64,000 nt of DNA from JBKQHQ01 sp052148715 (GCA_052148715.1 JBKQHQ010000235.1:1-64000), one strand, 5' to 3'; counted from the stretch's first letter, positions 8,178-17,269 are shown. Notes: generated by a model from the letters alone, not told the origin. Translations and numbers: made by a program.

Positions 8178-9011
8178 CTAGCCGTGGTTCAAGGTGAGCG
8201 GTTCCTGCGCAACGGCGACAAACAGGTCCTCCAGCGTCGACTTGCCGTATTCATGCGGCAACCGCTTCGGATCGCCTTCCAGCAGGATTTTTCCGCGCGA
8301 GAGGAACAGCACGCGGTCGCATACCTCCTCCACCTCAACCATGTTGTGCGAGGTCCACAGCACGCCCACTTCGCCGTCGGCGACAAATTCGCGGATCTTC
8401 ACGCGGATCTCGCGCGCCTTGGCGGGATCGAGCGATGCAGTCGGCTCGTCAAGCAGCAGAAGGTTGGGACGGTTGAGCATGGCCTTGGCAAGGCAAGCCC
8501 TGGTCTGCTCGCCGGAAGAAAGCACGCCGCATTTTTCGTCGCTCAACGATAGAAGATCAAATTGCCTCAGCACTTCCTCGATCCGCGCCGACAGGGCTTT
8601 CACGCCGTAGAGCATGCCGAAGACGCGCAGGTTCTGACGCACCGTCAGATTGCCCGGCAGCGGCGCATAAACGGCGGCAAAATTGGTGTTGCAGAGCGCC
8701 TTGGCGCGGTGCTTGGCGATATCCGTTCCCTCGATGAGGATTGTTCCCGCATTGGGCTTGAGCACGCCCAGGATCATGTTGATAGTCGTGGTCTTGCCTG
8801 CCCCATTGGGCCCGAGCAGACCCACGATTTCATTGCGGCGGACGTCGAAGGAGACGCCGTCCACGGCCGTCTTGGTGCCGTAGAGCTTGCGCAATCCCTC
8901 GACGGAGAGGACCCCAGACGGCGGAACTGCTGGGGACGCGGAGCCATTTTTCATAGCGTTCGCAAGTTTGCCTAAACCCAGGTTCACTGCATGATATGGG
9001 ACCGCGGTCAT
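8178..9011 (-). CDS. ABC transporter ATP-binding protein
   Basis: The nucleotide-binding partner of the adjacent ABC-2 permease. Walker A is GPNGAGKT (residues 67-74 from the first start). The signature is LSSGEQTR and Walker B is LLLLDEPTAS followed by LDPAKAREI; the H-loop is TSHNM. The signature LSSGE replaces the usual LSGGQ, a frequent variant in ABC-2 exporters. Two starts are possible: ATG 9011 (277 aa) or ATG 8954 (258 aa, beginning MKNGSAS). Neither has a convincing Shine-Dalgarno sequence. The first 30 or so residues are not part of the conserved domain. Confidence 0.88.
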   Translation of the reverse strand: MTAVPYHAVNLGLGKLANAMKNGSASPAVPPSGVLSVEGLRKLYGTKTAVDGVSFDVRRNEIVGLLGPNGAGKTTTINMILGVLKPNAGTILIEGTDIAKHRAKALCNTNFAAVYAPLPGNLTVRQNLRVFGMLYGVKALSARIEEVLRQFDLLSLSDEKCGVLSSGEQTRACLAKAMLNRPNLLLLDEPTASLDPAKAREIRVKIREFVADGEVGVLWTSHNMVEVEEVCDRVLFLSRGKILLEGDPKRLPHEYGKSTLEDLFVAVAQEPLTLNHG

Positions 9012-9178
9012 CCGGGGAAATGCGTCAAGGATTCATTAACCGAACACGCGGAATGGTCGGGCACTGACGGAACTTGCCCAGGACGGGAGCGTAGGCCGTT
9101 CGGAGCCCCGGCGCGCGGATGGCAGGCGCGCCAGATCGAAAGGACCGCACACCGATGGCAAACCCGAAAGGCCGCCCA

Positions 9179-9553
9179 ATGCAACGGATGATGATTGGTT
9201 TCTTGGTGGCCTCCGGCGCCGTCATGCTGGCTTGGCCGAGCACGGCCGCCGAGTACCCGGTCTCCGGCCGCTGGACTTACGCGCAGCAGACCGAGGATGG
9301 GCCGAGCTGCCCGTCGCCGACCATGGAGTTCAACGGCAACCGGCGGCTCGATTCCGGCGGCTCGTCGGCGCCGGACTACCGAAACCTCTCGGTCACTCAG
9401 ATCGACGGCTCGGTCTACAAGGTCGTCGACACGATCTTCACCGGCCAGGTCCAAGGCCAGGTCAGCTACACGTTACACATTGTCGACGACGACCATATCG
9501 AGCTGCATTTGCAACCGAACCGCCCAGCCGTCACCCTGGAGCGCTGCAAGTAG
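9179..9553 (+). CDS. Small secreted protein of unknown function
   Basis: A 124-residue protein starting MQRMMIGFLVASGAVMLAW with cleavage probably after STAA, so it is exported to the periplasm. The mature part (YPVSGRWTYAQQ, GPSCPSPTMEF, the Cys near the end in LERCK) looks like a small beta-rich domain with two Cys that could form a disulphide. GAAAGG lies 8 bases before ATG 9179; an upstream ATG at 9155 is an alternative. Upstream at 9069-9093 is a near match to an EcfG promoter (GGAAC-N16-CGTA), one base off the consensus, so stress control is possible but weakly supported. The family is not recognised by name. Confidence 0.65.
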   Translation: MQRMMIGFLVASGAVMLAWPSTAAEYPVSGRWTYAQQTEDGPSCPSPTMEFNGNRRLDSGGSSAPDYRNLSVTQIDGSVYKVVDTIFTGQVQGQVSYTLHIVDDDHIELHLQPNRPAVTLERCK

Positions 9554-9628
9554 TCACCACGCTCGCGCTGGCCCGATCACCTCCACGGCACCCTGCCTTT
9601 AGTCTTGGGAAAGTATCTGATGCGCCGC

Positions 9629-9862
9629 TCAGGCGACGCTGTGGACCTGTGCCCGGAATAGCGTCCAGGCGCCCTTGCCGCGCAACTTTTCTGCTTCGGA
9701 TCGAACGCCTGCCAGATTGAGGGCGATCTCTCCAATGGCCGCGAAGACCGGCCACCCGGCCGTTTCAAGCATGCCGGACGCGGAGAGGAACACAGCCGCT
9801 ATCGTGACGGCGCGCCCCACTCGCAGTAGTGTTTTGATCAGCAATTGCATCGATGGCCCCAT
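9629..9862 (-). CDS. Possible small membrane-associated protein (77 aa)
   Basis: The frame starts MGPSMQLLIKTLLRVGRAV and contains a hydrophobic stretch (TIAAVFLSASGMLE, then GWPVFAAIGEIALNLAG) followed by a charged C-terminus. Codon third positions are moderately GC-rich, as in neighbouring genes, which favours a real gene. No ribosome binding site is clear and no known family is recognised. It could be a chance open frame in the 466-base gap between its neighbours. Confidence 0.4.
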   Translation of the reverse strand: MGPSMQLLIKTLLRVGRAVTIAAVFLSASGMLETAGWPVFAAIGEIALNLAGVRSEAEKLRGKGAWTLFRAQVHSVA

Positions 9863-10019
9863 CCCACGGAGCTAATTTGTCACAGAGTTTCAGCATTGTC
9901 GCCGTGCCCACGCCGAATCTTTGAAGGGAAGTTGAATCAATTCTTACAGAAGCGCTAACAGCCTTTACCATGCAGATCCGACGGCTCCGGCTCCGATAGC
10001 GCGTGGTGAGCTGAGTTAG

Positions 10020-13000
10020 TTGCCGGGCTTCATTCCAGGCAAACTAAAGGCGCGGCTGGTCCCACAAACGGGCTTAGACGGGAGGCCGAGGCGCGCGCGC
10101 CCCGTTGACAGCAAGCCAGCGGATGCCGACAGTCCTCACCTCATTTTGGCGCCTGAGGGCCTTTCTCGGAAACCGGCCTTGGAATACGTCGTCGCGATCG
10201 CCTTCGTCGCCGCACTCGTGGGAATTCAGCTCGCGCGGGAGGCTCGTGATCGGAAGCGGACCGCGGCTCAGACCGTGCCTGCCCCCTCCCCCGCTCTGCC
10301 GCCGCCACCTCCCCCGCCGGAATCGCTCGCGGCCCGGCTGCACCGGCTCGAGGACGTCTTTTCACCGTTCGGCTCGAGCGCGGCGCATCCGCGCGAGCTT
10401 GCCGAGCAGCCGCAGTTCAGGGAGGCGACGCGCCTGCTCGCCGACGCGGCCGTGCCGCTCGCAACCGTCCTGCAATATGCCCAAGGGGCGAACTGGGGCC
10501 TGGCTTGCGCCGCTCTCGCGGCGCTGCCCAAGCGGGACGAGCAGGACCAGGCCGTCGAGACGGTGGTGGCGCATTTCGACAAGCTCTCCCCATGGGCGAT
10601 GTATTTTGCGTTGGAGCTTTTTGCCCAAGCCGAGACGCGGCCGCCGGTGGGAGCGCCCGCCGTCGGGGCCAAGGACTGGTGGCCCAACAATCCGGTCATT
10701 CCCCTTCTTTTTCGCGAATACCTTGCGCGCCGCGCCGCCCTCGGCGACGAGGCCGAGTTCGGCCCGGCGCTCTATTTGCCGCAAGCTTCCGGGACCGCGC
10801 TCATCAAGACCTTCCTCGAGCGCCTCAATCATCCGCTCGCGAAAGCACTGGTCGAGAAGCTCGACAGCCTGCAGAGGGCCAGCATCGATCGCACCTTTCT
10901 GACCTCATTCGGACGCTTCTGGAACGACCAGCCTGAGTCCGCGGGGCTGATCGCGCCGAGCGGCTGGAACGCGCCGTTTGAGAGCGCCGAATCGACGCTC
11001 GTGCAGGCGCCAGTCCGCTCCCTGCTCGTGAGCGGCGAGCAGCTCGTGGGCAAGACCTCGTTCCTGAGGCTCTTAGCCAAGCGTCTGGGCGGCCGCGGCT
11101 GGAGCGTGTTCGAGGCCAGCGGCGCCGATCTGATGGCGGGCCAGATCTGGTTTGGCCAGCTCGAGGGCCGTATTCGCCGCGTGGTCGACGAGCTCACGGT
11201 CGGAAAGAAGCTCATCTGGTACGTGCCGGATCTACTGGCGCTGGCGCGCAGCGGCACCCACCAGGGACAGAGCGCCAGCATCCTCGACCAGATCCTTCCG
11301 GTAATCACCGCCGGCCGGCTTGTGGTCTGGACCGAAGCCACGCCGACGGCCACCGCGCGGCTGCTGCAGATGCGTCCGGTGCTGCGCAATGTTCTCGAGA
11401 TCGTCCGGCTCGAACCGCAGTCGGAGGCCGATACGGCGGTGCTGGCGAAGGCGGTCGTGCGCCAGCTCGCCGCCGAGCTGAAGGCGACGATCGATGAGGA
11501 TTGCGCCGTGGTGGCGCTCGCCTGTGCGCGGCAATATCTCAGCGCCTCAAGCTTTCCGGGATCGGCCCTGCACCTCCTCCGGCTGACCGCCGGCCGCGCC
11601 GAGAAGGGTGCCAAAATCACGCCGCATGATGTGCTGAAAACCCTGTCCCAGCACACCGGCCTTCCGATCTCGATCCTCGATCACCAGGAGCGCATCGACC
11701 TCGGCACCGTTCGGCAGTTCTTTGCGAGCCGCCTCGTCGGTCAGGACGAGGCTGTTGCAAGCGTGGTCGAGCGCATCGCCATGCTCAAAGCCGGGCTCAA
11801 CGATCCCGGTCGGCCGATCGGCGTATTTCTGTTCGCCGGACCGACCGGCACCGGCAAGACCGAGCTCGCCAAGGCGGCCGCGGAATATCTGTTCGGCGCG
11901 CCCGAGCGGATGATTCGCCTCGACATGAGCGAGTTCCAAATCGCCGATTCCGCGTTCAAGATTCTCGGCGACGGGGCCTATGGAGAGGCCGACTCCTTGA
12001 TTAGCCGGGTGCGCAAGCAGCCGTTCTCGGTTGTGCTGCTGGACGAGTTCGACAAGTCGCATCCGCGCATCTGGGATCTCTTCCTGCAGGTTTTCGATGA
12101 AGGGCGGCTGACGGATACGCTCGGCCAGATCGCCGATTTCCGCCATTGCCTGATCATCCTGACGACCAATCTCGGCGCCACGAGCCATCAGAGCGCGGGG
12201 CTCGGCTTTGCGCCGCCGGCTGATGTTTTCACGACCGAGCAGGTCACCCGCGCCGTCGCCCAGACCTACCGGCCCGAGTTCCAAAATAGGCTCGACAAGG
12301 TCATCGTGTTTCGCCCGCTGACCCGGGATCTGATGCGGGTCATCCTCAAGAAGGAATTGAGCCGCGTGCTCGAGCGGCGCGGCTTGAAGGACCGCGCCTG
12401 GGCGGTGGAATGGGAGGCATCGGCGCTGGAGTTCCTGCTCGAAAAGGGCTTTTCGCCGGAAATGGGCGCCCGCCCGCTCAAGCGCGCGATCGATCAGTAC
12501 GTGATCGCCCCGCTCGCTGCGACCATCGTCGAGCGCCGCGTCCCCGAAGGCGACCAGTTCGTCTTCTTCCGCAGCGACGGGCGCGCGATCCAAGCCGAGT
12601 TCGTCGATCCCGATGCCGACGCGACACCAGCATCCGCACCAGGGGAGACGGAGCCCTCGGGCCCGCCGCCTGCGCTGGCGTCGATGATCCTCGGCCCCCG
12701 CGGCACCGGTGCCGAGGCGGAAGCGCTGGCGGCCGAGCACGCCAAGCTCGAGCGCACCCTCGCGTCAGTCGAGTGGGAGGAGCTCAAGGGGCGGTTAGCG
12801 GCGGAGATGAGCGTTGACAATTTCTGGACGAGGCCGGAGCGCTTCGCGACGCTGGCGCGGCTCGCGCTCATGGACCGCGTCGCGGCCGCGTTTAGCACCG
12901 CCGCTGCGCTGCGCGGCCGGCTCACCCGCCGGAGCGGCCAGCCCGAGCATTATTCACGCGAGCTTGTCTCACGGCTTGCGCTGCAGCTGCACCTGATCCA

Positions 13001-13526
13001 GGAGGGCGTCAGCGACGTTCTCGAGGCGGCGCCGGTCGAGGTCGCGCTCGTCGTCGATCCGGCGCTCGATACGATCGCGAGCAACAGCAAGGCCACCCGC
13101 GACTGGTGCGAGAAGCTGCTCAGCATGTACCGTGGGTGGTCCCGCAACCGCCACATGCAGGACCAGGAAATGCCGCGCGGCGCTCGAGAGCTGCCGACGC
13201 TGCTGGTCAGCGGGTTCGGCGCACACCGCGTCTTGTCGCGCGAAAGCGGGTTGCACGTCTTCGAGCTCACCGACACGACCGATGGGACGGCCCGGGTGAC
13301 CGCGCGGGTCCGCCTCGCCGTTGCGCCGCTCGGCGACCTGCCGCCCGCCAAGCTGCGCAGCGCGCTCACCGAGGCCTTCGAAAAGGCGCCGCCGTCGAAC
13401 ACCGTCGTTCGCCGCTACCGCGGCGAGCCGGCCCCGCTCGTGCGCAACGCGGACGGGACCTGGCGCACCGGCAAGCTCGACGCCGTGCTGCGCGGCGACT
13501 TCGATCTGCTCACCGCCGACGACTAG
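10020..13526 (+). CDS. Membrane-anchored Clp-type AAA+ ATPase with RF2-like C-terminal domain lacking GGQ
   Basis: A 1168-residue protein. Residues about 52-72 form one membrane span, followed by a Pro-rich linker. A first AAA+ module has Walker A GEQLVGKT (339-346) but a degenerate Walker B (IWYVPD in place of IDE). A second, canonical ClpA/B module has Walker A GPTGTGKT (607-614), Walker B VVLLDEFDK (about 671) and arginine finger RPEFQNRLD. Residues about 905-1168 align in order with RF2: FWTRPERF in domain 1, DWCEKLLSMYRGWS (about 1028), LLVSGFGAHRVLSRESGLHVF (about 1061-1081), and a C-terminal RTGKLDAVLRGDFD like the RF2 tail. The GGQ hydrolysis domain is missing and the SPF stop-codon motif is not conserved. 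The start is TTG 10020, just after an in-frame TAG; no other good start precedes the membrane span. A ribosome-docking unfoldase is an inference. Confidence 0.8.
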   Translation: MPGFIPGKLKARLVPQTGLDGRPRRARPVDSKPADADSPHLILAPEGLSRKPALEYVVAIAFVAALVGIQLAREARDRKRTAAQTVPAPSPALPPPPPPPESLAARLHRLEDVFSPFGSSAAHPRELAEQPQFREATRLLADAAVPLATVLQYAQGANWGLACAALAALPKRDEQDQAVETVVAHFDKLSPWAMYFALELFAQAETRPPVGAPAVGAKDWWPNNPVIPLLFREYLARRAALGDEAEFGPALYLPQASGTALIKTFLERLNHPLAKALVEKLDSLQRASIDRTFLTSFGRFWNDQPESAGLIAPSGWNAPFESAESTLVQAPVRSLLVSGEQLVGKTSFLRLLAKRLGGRGWSVFEASGADLMAGQIWFGQLEGRIRRVVDELTVGKKLIWYVPDLLALARSGTHQGQSASILDQILPVITAGRLVVWTEATPTATARLLQMRPVLRNVLEIVRLEPQSEADTAVLAKAVVRQLAAELKATIDEDCAVVALACARQYLSASSFPGSALHLLRLTAGRAEKGAKITPHDVLKTLSQHTGLPISILDHQERIDLGTVRQFFASRLVGQDEAVASVVERIAMLKAGLNDPGRPIGVFLFAGPTGTGKTELAKAAAEYLFGAPERMIRLDMSEFQIADSAFKILGDGAYGEADSLISRVRKQPFSVVLLDEFDKSHPRIWDLFLQVFDEGRLTDTLGQIADFRHCLIILTTNLGATSHQSAGLGFAPPADVFTTEQVTRAVAQTYRPEFQNRLDKVIVFRPLTRDLMRVILKKELSRVLERRGLKDRAWAVEWEASALEFLLEKGFSPEMGARPLKRAIDQYVIAPLAATIVERRVPEGDQFVFFRSDGRAIQAEFVDPDADATPASAPGETEPSGPPPALASMILGPRGTGAEAEALAAEHAKLERTLASVEWEELKGRLAAEMSVDNFWTRPERFATLARLALMDRVAAAFSTAAALRGRLTRRSGQPEHYSRELVSRLALQLHLIQEGVSDVLEAAPVEVALVVDPALDTIASNSKATRDWCEKLLSMYRGWSRNRHMQDQEMPRGARELPTLLVSGFGAHRVLSRESGLHVFELTDTTDGTARVTARVRLAVAPLGDLPPAKLRSALTEAFEKAPPSNTVVRRYRGEPAPLVRNADGTWRTGKLDAVLRGDFDLLTADD

Positions 13527-13648
13527 GCTTCGTCCGGAGGGAGCGACGCGAAATCCGCCGCGGACCATGACGACGGTAAGCATCCTCGCTATAGCCCAAG
13601 GCAGCCGACCGGGCTCGGCCAAGCGACATTTGCGGGGAAGCGAACGAC

Positions 13649-14359
13649 ATGACGCACAACGCACTAAAGGAGCAGCTGATCTTGGCCGGCAAGGTGCTGG
13701 TCGCGCAGGGGCAGGACGATTTCACCCGCGGCCATATCTCCGTGCGGTTGCCGGACGATCCCGCCCTGTTCTTCATGAAGCCGCACAGCGTCGGGCTCGA
13801 CGAGATCACGATGGAGAACATTTTGACCATCGATCTTGCGGGCAACGTGGTCGCCGGAGGCTCGCGCCGCCACAGCGAGGTTTACATCCACTCCGAGATC
13901 TTCAAGGCGCGCGGCGACGTGAATTGCGTGATCCACACCCACCCAGCCTATTCGGTTGCGCTGTCGGCCAGCGGCCGGCCGATGCGATGCTACAGCCAGC
14001 CGGGCGCGATGTTCTACGAGGCGCTCGGGGTCTACTGCGACACGATCAACCTGATCCGCAGCCCGGAGATGGGCGCGGGCGTCGCCCGGGCGCTCGGTCC
14101 GCATCGCGCGGTACTGCTCAAGAACCACGGGGTCGCCGTAGCCGGCGCCTCGATCGCCGAGGCGGTGGTCACCGTGATCATGCTCGAGAACGCGGCCATG
14201 GTGCAGATGATCACCGAAGCGGCCGGCGACCCCGTGCCCGAGTTCCCGCGCGCCGATATCGAGAAGCTGCGCGCGGACATCACCAGGCCCGATCAATTCG
14301 CGGTCAATTTCGACTACCTCGTGCGCCGAGTGAAGCGGCGCGCGCCCGCAACGGCTTGA
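13649..14359 (+). CDS. Class II aldolase/adducin family protein
   Basis: 236 residues with the class II aldolase fold. Zinc-binding histidines appear in IHTHPAYSV and in LKNHGVAVAG, and the substrate loop is near GHISVRLP. Relatives include fuculose-phosphate aldolase, ribulose-phosphate epimerase and decarboxylating enzymes. Here MKPHSVGLDEIT and the overall pattern resemble the bacterial 'class II aldolase/adducin' proteins of unclear substrate. The protein is cytosolic. It lies 122 bases after the Clp/RF2-like fusion and 152 bases before the RtcB gene on the same strand, so an operon with either is possible but not certain. Confidence 0.82.
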   Translation: MTHNALKEQLILAGKVLVAQGQDDFTRGHISVRLPDDPALFFMKPHSVGLDEITMENILTIDLAGNVVAGGSRRHSEVYIHSEIFKARGDVNCVIHTHPAYSVALSASGRPMRCYSQPGAMFYEALGVYCDTINLIRSPEMGAGVARALGPHRAVLLKNHGVAVAGASIAEAVVTVIMLENAAMVQMITEAAGDPVPEFPRADIEKLRADITRPDQFAVNFDYLVRRVKRRAPATA

Positions 14360-14511
14360 TCCGAGCAATGACCATGAAAAATCCCGACCACGATGCGGGC
14401 CGTAGCGGCGCCGACCCCCGGCGGGCCCGAAGCGCTGACGATCGTCGAGCGGCGGGTTCCGCGGCCACAGTATGAACCTGTTCACCCGGTGAGCTACTGA
14501 TCGCGCAGGCC

Positions 14512-15918
14512 ATGATCATTACCGGCAAGACGCTGATCGACTGGGGCTATAAACCCGGCCCCTGGTTCCCGCGCGCGATCGCGGCGGCGGAGGCCGCGCG
14601 CCTGGCAGGGCGCGACGAGGCGCGCATTCGCGCCGCCGTCGCGGCGCTCGCCCCGCCCCCGGTGATTGCGCTGCGCAGGCACGGCGCGCTCACCCACCGG
14701 ATGAACATCGAGCCCGAAGGGGCCGACGAGATCCACAATGTCGCCGCGGTCGAGCGGCACATGGCCGAGCTGATGCGGGTGCCGACGCTGAAAGCCGGCG
14801 CCGTGATGCCGGATGCCTGCCCCTCCGGCGCGCAGCCCGGCACGATCCCGGTCGGCGGCGTGGTGGCGGCAGAGAATGCCATCCATCCCGGCATGCATTC
14901 GGCGGACATCTGCTGCTCGATGGCCGTGACCGTGTTCGGTGACGTCGATCCCACAAGAATCCTCGACGCCGGCATGAAGCTCAGCCATTTCGGCGGCGGC
15001 GGCCGGCCGCGCGGCGAGCAGATCATGCCGGGGAGCGATCTGCTCGACGGCTTCGACGCCAATTCCTATCTGAAGCCGCTGGTCAGCGACGCCATCGAGC
15101 ATTTCGGCACGCAAGGCGACGGCAACCATTTCTTCTATGTGGGGCGCGTCGCCTCGACGGGAGATGTCGCGCTGGTGACCCACCACGGGTCTCGCAAGCC
15201 GGGCGCCATGCTTTACAAGTCGGGCATGGCAACGGCCGAGCGGTTCCGGCAGCGGCTTTCGCCCGACACCCCGAAACACAACGCCTGGATTCCCGCCGAC
15301 TCGCGGGAAGGAGAAGACTACTGGCGCGCGCTCCAACTCATCCGCGCTTGGACCAAGGCGAACCACTACGCCATCCATGACCGCGTGATGCAGGGGCTGG
15401 GGCTGCCGGCGACCGACCGGTTTTGGAACGAGCACAATTTCGTCTTCCGCAAGAGCGACGGCCTATTCTATCACGCCAAGGGCGCGACGCCGGCTTGGAA
15501 AGACTTTGCCGACGACAGTTGCGGGCTGACGCTGATCCCGCTGAACATGGCCGCGCCGATCCTGATCACACGCGGCCTTGATGCCGACAACGGGCTAGGC
15601 TTTGCCCCGCACGGCGCCGGCCGCAATTTTTCCCGCACGGCCTTCATGAAACGCCACGCCGGCAAAACCGAAGCCGCGATCGTCGCCGAGCAGACGGCAG
15701 GCATCGATGCACGCTTCTTCTGCGGCAACCCCGACGTTTCGGAATTACCCGGCGCCTACAAGAGCGCCGCCGCCGTGCGCCGGCAGATCGTGCATTACGG
15801 CCTCGCCGAGATCGTCGATACCATCGAGCCGGTCGGCTCCATCATGGCCGGAGACTGGCAGCGCGACATGCCTTGGCGCAAGAAGCGCCAACGGCCTGCG
15901 GTTGAGAGTGAAGATTGA
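14512..15918 (+). CDS. rtcB: RtcB-family RNA ligase (divergent)
   Basis: 468 residues. RtcB joins RNA 2',3'-cyclic phosphate or 3'-phosphate ends to 5'-OH ends through a guanylylated His. Visible conserved elements are ADICCSM (equivalent to the metal-binding DIGCGM), GDGNHFF, HHGSRKPG and PHGAGRNFSRT, which contains the guanylylated His. Near the end are GAYKSAAAVRRQI and DTIEPVGSIMAGD. All main metal and catalytic positions appear kept, but the Gly-Cys-Gly context is altered to Cys-Cys and the protein is longer than the E. coli enzyme (about 408 aa). No rtcA or archease gene is nearby. The start at ATG 14512 has only a weak ribosome binding site. Confidence 0.82.
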   Translation: MIITGKTLIDWGYKPGPWFPRAIAAAEAARLAGRDEARIRAAVAALAPPPVIALRRHGALTHRMNIEPEGADEIHNVAAVERHMAELMRVPTLKAGAVMPDACPSGAQPGTIPVGGVVAAENAIHPGMHSADICCSMAVTVFGDVDPTRILDAGMKLSHFGGGGRPRGEQIMPGSDLLDGFDANSYLKPLVSDAIEHFGTQGDGNHFFYVGRVASTGDVALVTHHGSRKPGAMLYKSGMATAERFRQRLSPDTPKHNAWIPADSREGEDYWRALQLIRAWTKANHYAIHDRVMQGLGLPATDRFWNEHNFVFRKSDGLFYHAKGATPAWKDFADDSCGLTLIPLNMAAPILITRGLDADNGLGFAPHGAGRNFSRTAFMKRHAGKTEAAIVAEQTAGIDARFFCGNPDVSELPGAYKSAAAVRRQIVHYGLAEIVDTIEPVGSIMAGDWQRDMPWRKKRQRPAVESED

Positions 15919-15937
15919 TGGAGCCGCCGCACTGCCA

Positions 15938-16657
15938 TCAGGCATCGTAGGCAGGCGCGTGGCGCGCCAAGCCGTCGAAGGCATCGAGCAGCCGCTCGCG
16001 CCACGCATGCACCGGATCATCGGGCGTGAGCAGCCGGAAGGCGCTGATGCAGCGCGCCCACTGGAAGCAGCCGAACACGATGTAGTCCGCATAGGCCGCC
16101 GCGCCGCCGGCGAGATAGGCTTGCGCGCGGAGAACGACGCGCATCGGCTCGAGGCTCTGACGAAACGGAACGAGGCGCGCATCGCGATCGGCGGATACTT
16201 GCTCAAGCGCCATGCCGAACCGCTTCTCCCGGCTCTGGCGAAAATAGGCGCGATCCTTCTCGTGCAGGTGATTGAGAATGTCGACGACCGTGAGACGCAC
16301 GATCGCGGGCACAAGGACCGTGTCGGCCCAGGCGTTGACGAAGCGGGTCACCGCCATGGCGGCCGGCGCGCCGAACAACGAGGGTCGATCCGGATAGGCC
16401 TCTTCGAGATAGGTTGCGATCGCCCAGGAATCCGCGACGACGCGCTCGCCGTCGATCAAGACCGGCACGCGGTCCTGCCCTGAAAATGCGATGGCATCCT
16501 TGTCGCTGAACCGCCAGGGAACCGCATCTACGCCCAGTCCTTTGTGGACGAGCGCGAGCTTGGTGCGCCAGCAATAGGGGCTGAAGCGCCGCTCGGGCTC
16601 GGCGCCGGCTAGGTCGTAGAGCTTCCTGGGAGCAGTTTCCCGCAAGGCGGTCGGCAT
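15938..16657 (-). CDS. Glutathione S-transferase, LigE-like
   Basis: 239 residues. The N-terminal thioredoxin-fold domain has FSPYCWRTKLALVHKGL and the glutathione-contacting segment VPVLIDGERVVADSWAIATYLE. The rest is the all-helical C-terminal domain. The SPYCWRT pattern with a basic Arg is typical of the LigE/beta-etherase-like group in alphaproteobacteria, so it may act on aromatic ethers or as a general detoxifying enzyme. Its ATG is 4 bases after the stop of the HdeD-like gene, which implies translational coupling in an MCP-HdeD-GST operon. Confidence 0.85.
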   Translation of the reverse strand: MPTALRETAPRKLYDLAGAEPERRFSPYCWRTKLALVHKGLGVDAVPWRFSDKDAIAFSGQDRVPVLIDGERVVADSWAIATYLEEAYPDRPSLFGAPAAMAVTRFVNAWADTVLVPAIVRLTVVDILNHLHEKDRAYFRQSREKRFGMALEQVSADRDARLVPFRQSLEPMRVVLRAQAYLAGGAAAYADYIVFGCFQWARCISAFRLLTPDDPVHAWRERLLDAFDGLARHAPAYDA

Positions 16658-16661
16658 GTTC

Positions 16662-17252
16662 TCAGCTCGACGTCGCGGAGCGCGCGTACAAAGCCAAGCT
16701 GATCAGGGCGAAGCCGCCGAACACCATGTTGATGCCGACCAGGAGACCGATGGCCCAGGTGGCCGTCTCTGGCAAGCCCATGACAATGATGGCGGCCAAG
16801 ATCACGTCGACGATACCGCTCACCAGCATCCATCCCCATCGGCCCGGATACTGGCCCCGATGCTCGACCGCATACATGATCGTGGCAACTCCTTCCACCA
16901 CGAAGAACACGATCAGCACATACGTCAGCGACAGGACCCCGCTCACCGGCCGGGCGATCAACAGGCCGCCGACGACGATCGCCAGCACCGCGGATAGAAG
17001 CGACCACCAGAACCCCGGGGCGCCGCGGGTTAGGAAAGTCATGGCCAGACCGACACCCCCGCTGACGAGAAACAACCAGCCGAGAAAGACAGCGACGAAG
17101 AGACTGGCGATCATTGGAGCGAGCACCGCCAGAAGACCGAGGATCACCAAAATGACCCCTTCGACCAGATAAAGCGTGCTGTGGTTGCGCAACGCCTGCT
17201 GCACCGCTGCTTGCAGGTCGCGTCCTTCCGTCGATGGGAGCTCGGTTGGCAT
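16662..17252 (-). CDS. HdeD/DUF308 family membrane protein
   Basis: 196 residues with six predicted membrane segments arranged as three related pairs (LYLVEGVILVILGLLAV, SLFVAVFLGWLFLVSGG, WWSLLSAVLAIVVGGLL and so on). This is the layout of HdeD acid-resistance proteins. HdeD-family proteins sit in the inner membrane and are linked to acid and envelope stress, but the molecular role is unknown. It starts 17 bases after the upstream chemoreceptor gene and ends 4 bases before the GST gene, all on the minus strand. Confidence 0.85.
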   Translation of the reverse strand: MPTELPSTEGRDLQAAVQQALRNHSTLYLVEGVILVILGLLAVLAPMIASLFVAVFLGWLFLVSGGVGLAMTFLTRGAPGFWWSLLSAVLAIVVGGLLIARPVSGVLSLTYVLIVFFVVEGVATIMYAVEHRGQYPGRWGWMLVSGIVDVILAAIIVMGLPETATWAIGLLVGINMVFGGFALISLALYARSATSS

Positions 17253-17269
17253 GCGCGACCATATCGCGC

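Noticed and set aside
9069..9093. EcfG-like site GGAAC-N16-CGTA before the small secreted protein
   Set aside because: The -10 element is one base off the consensus (CGTA), so I mention it only in the gene entry.
11547..12740. Minus-strand frame of 397 codons inside the Clp/RF2-like gene
   Set aside because: Antisense to the AAA+ module with intact Walker motifs; no recognisable family.
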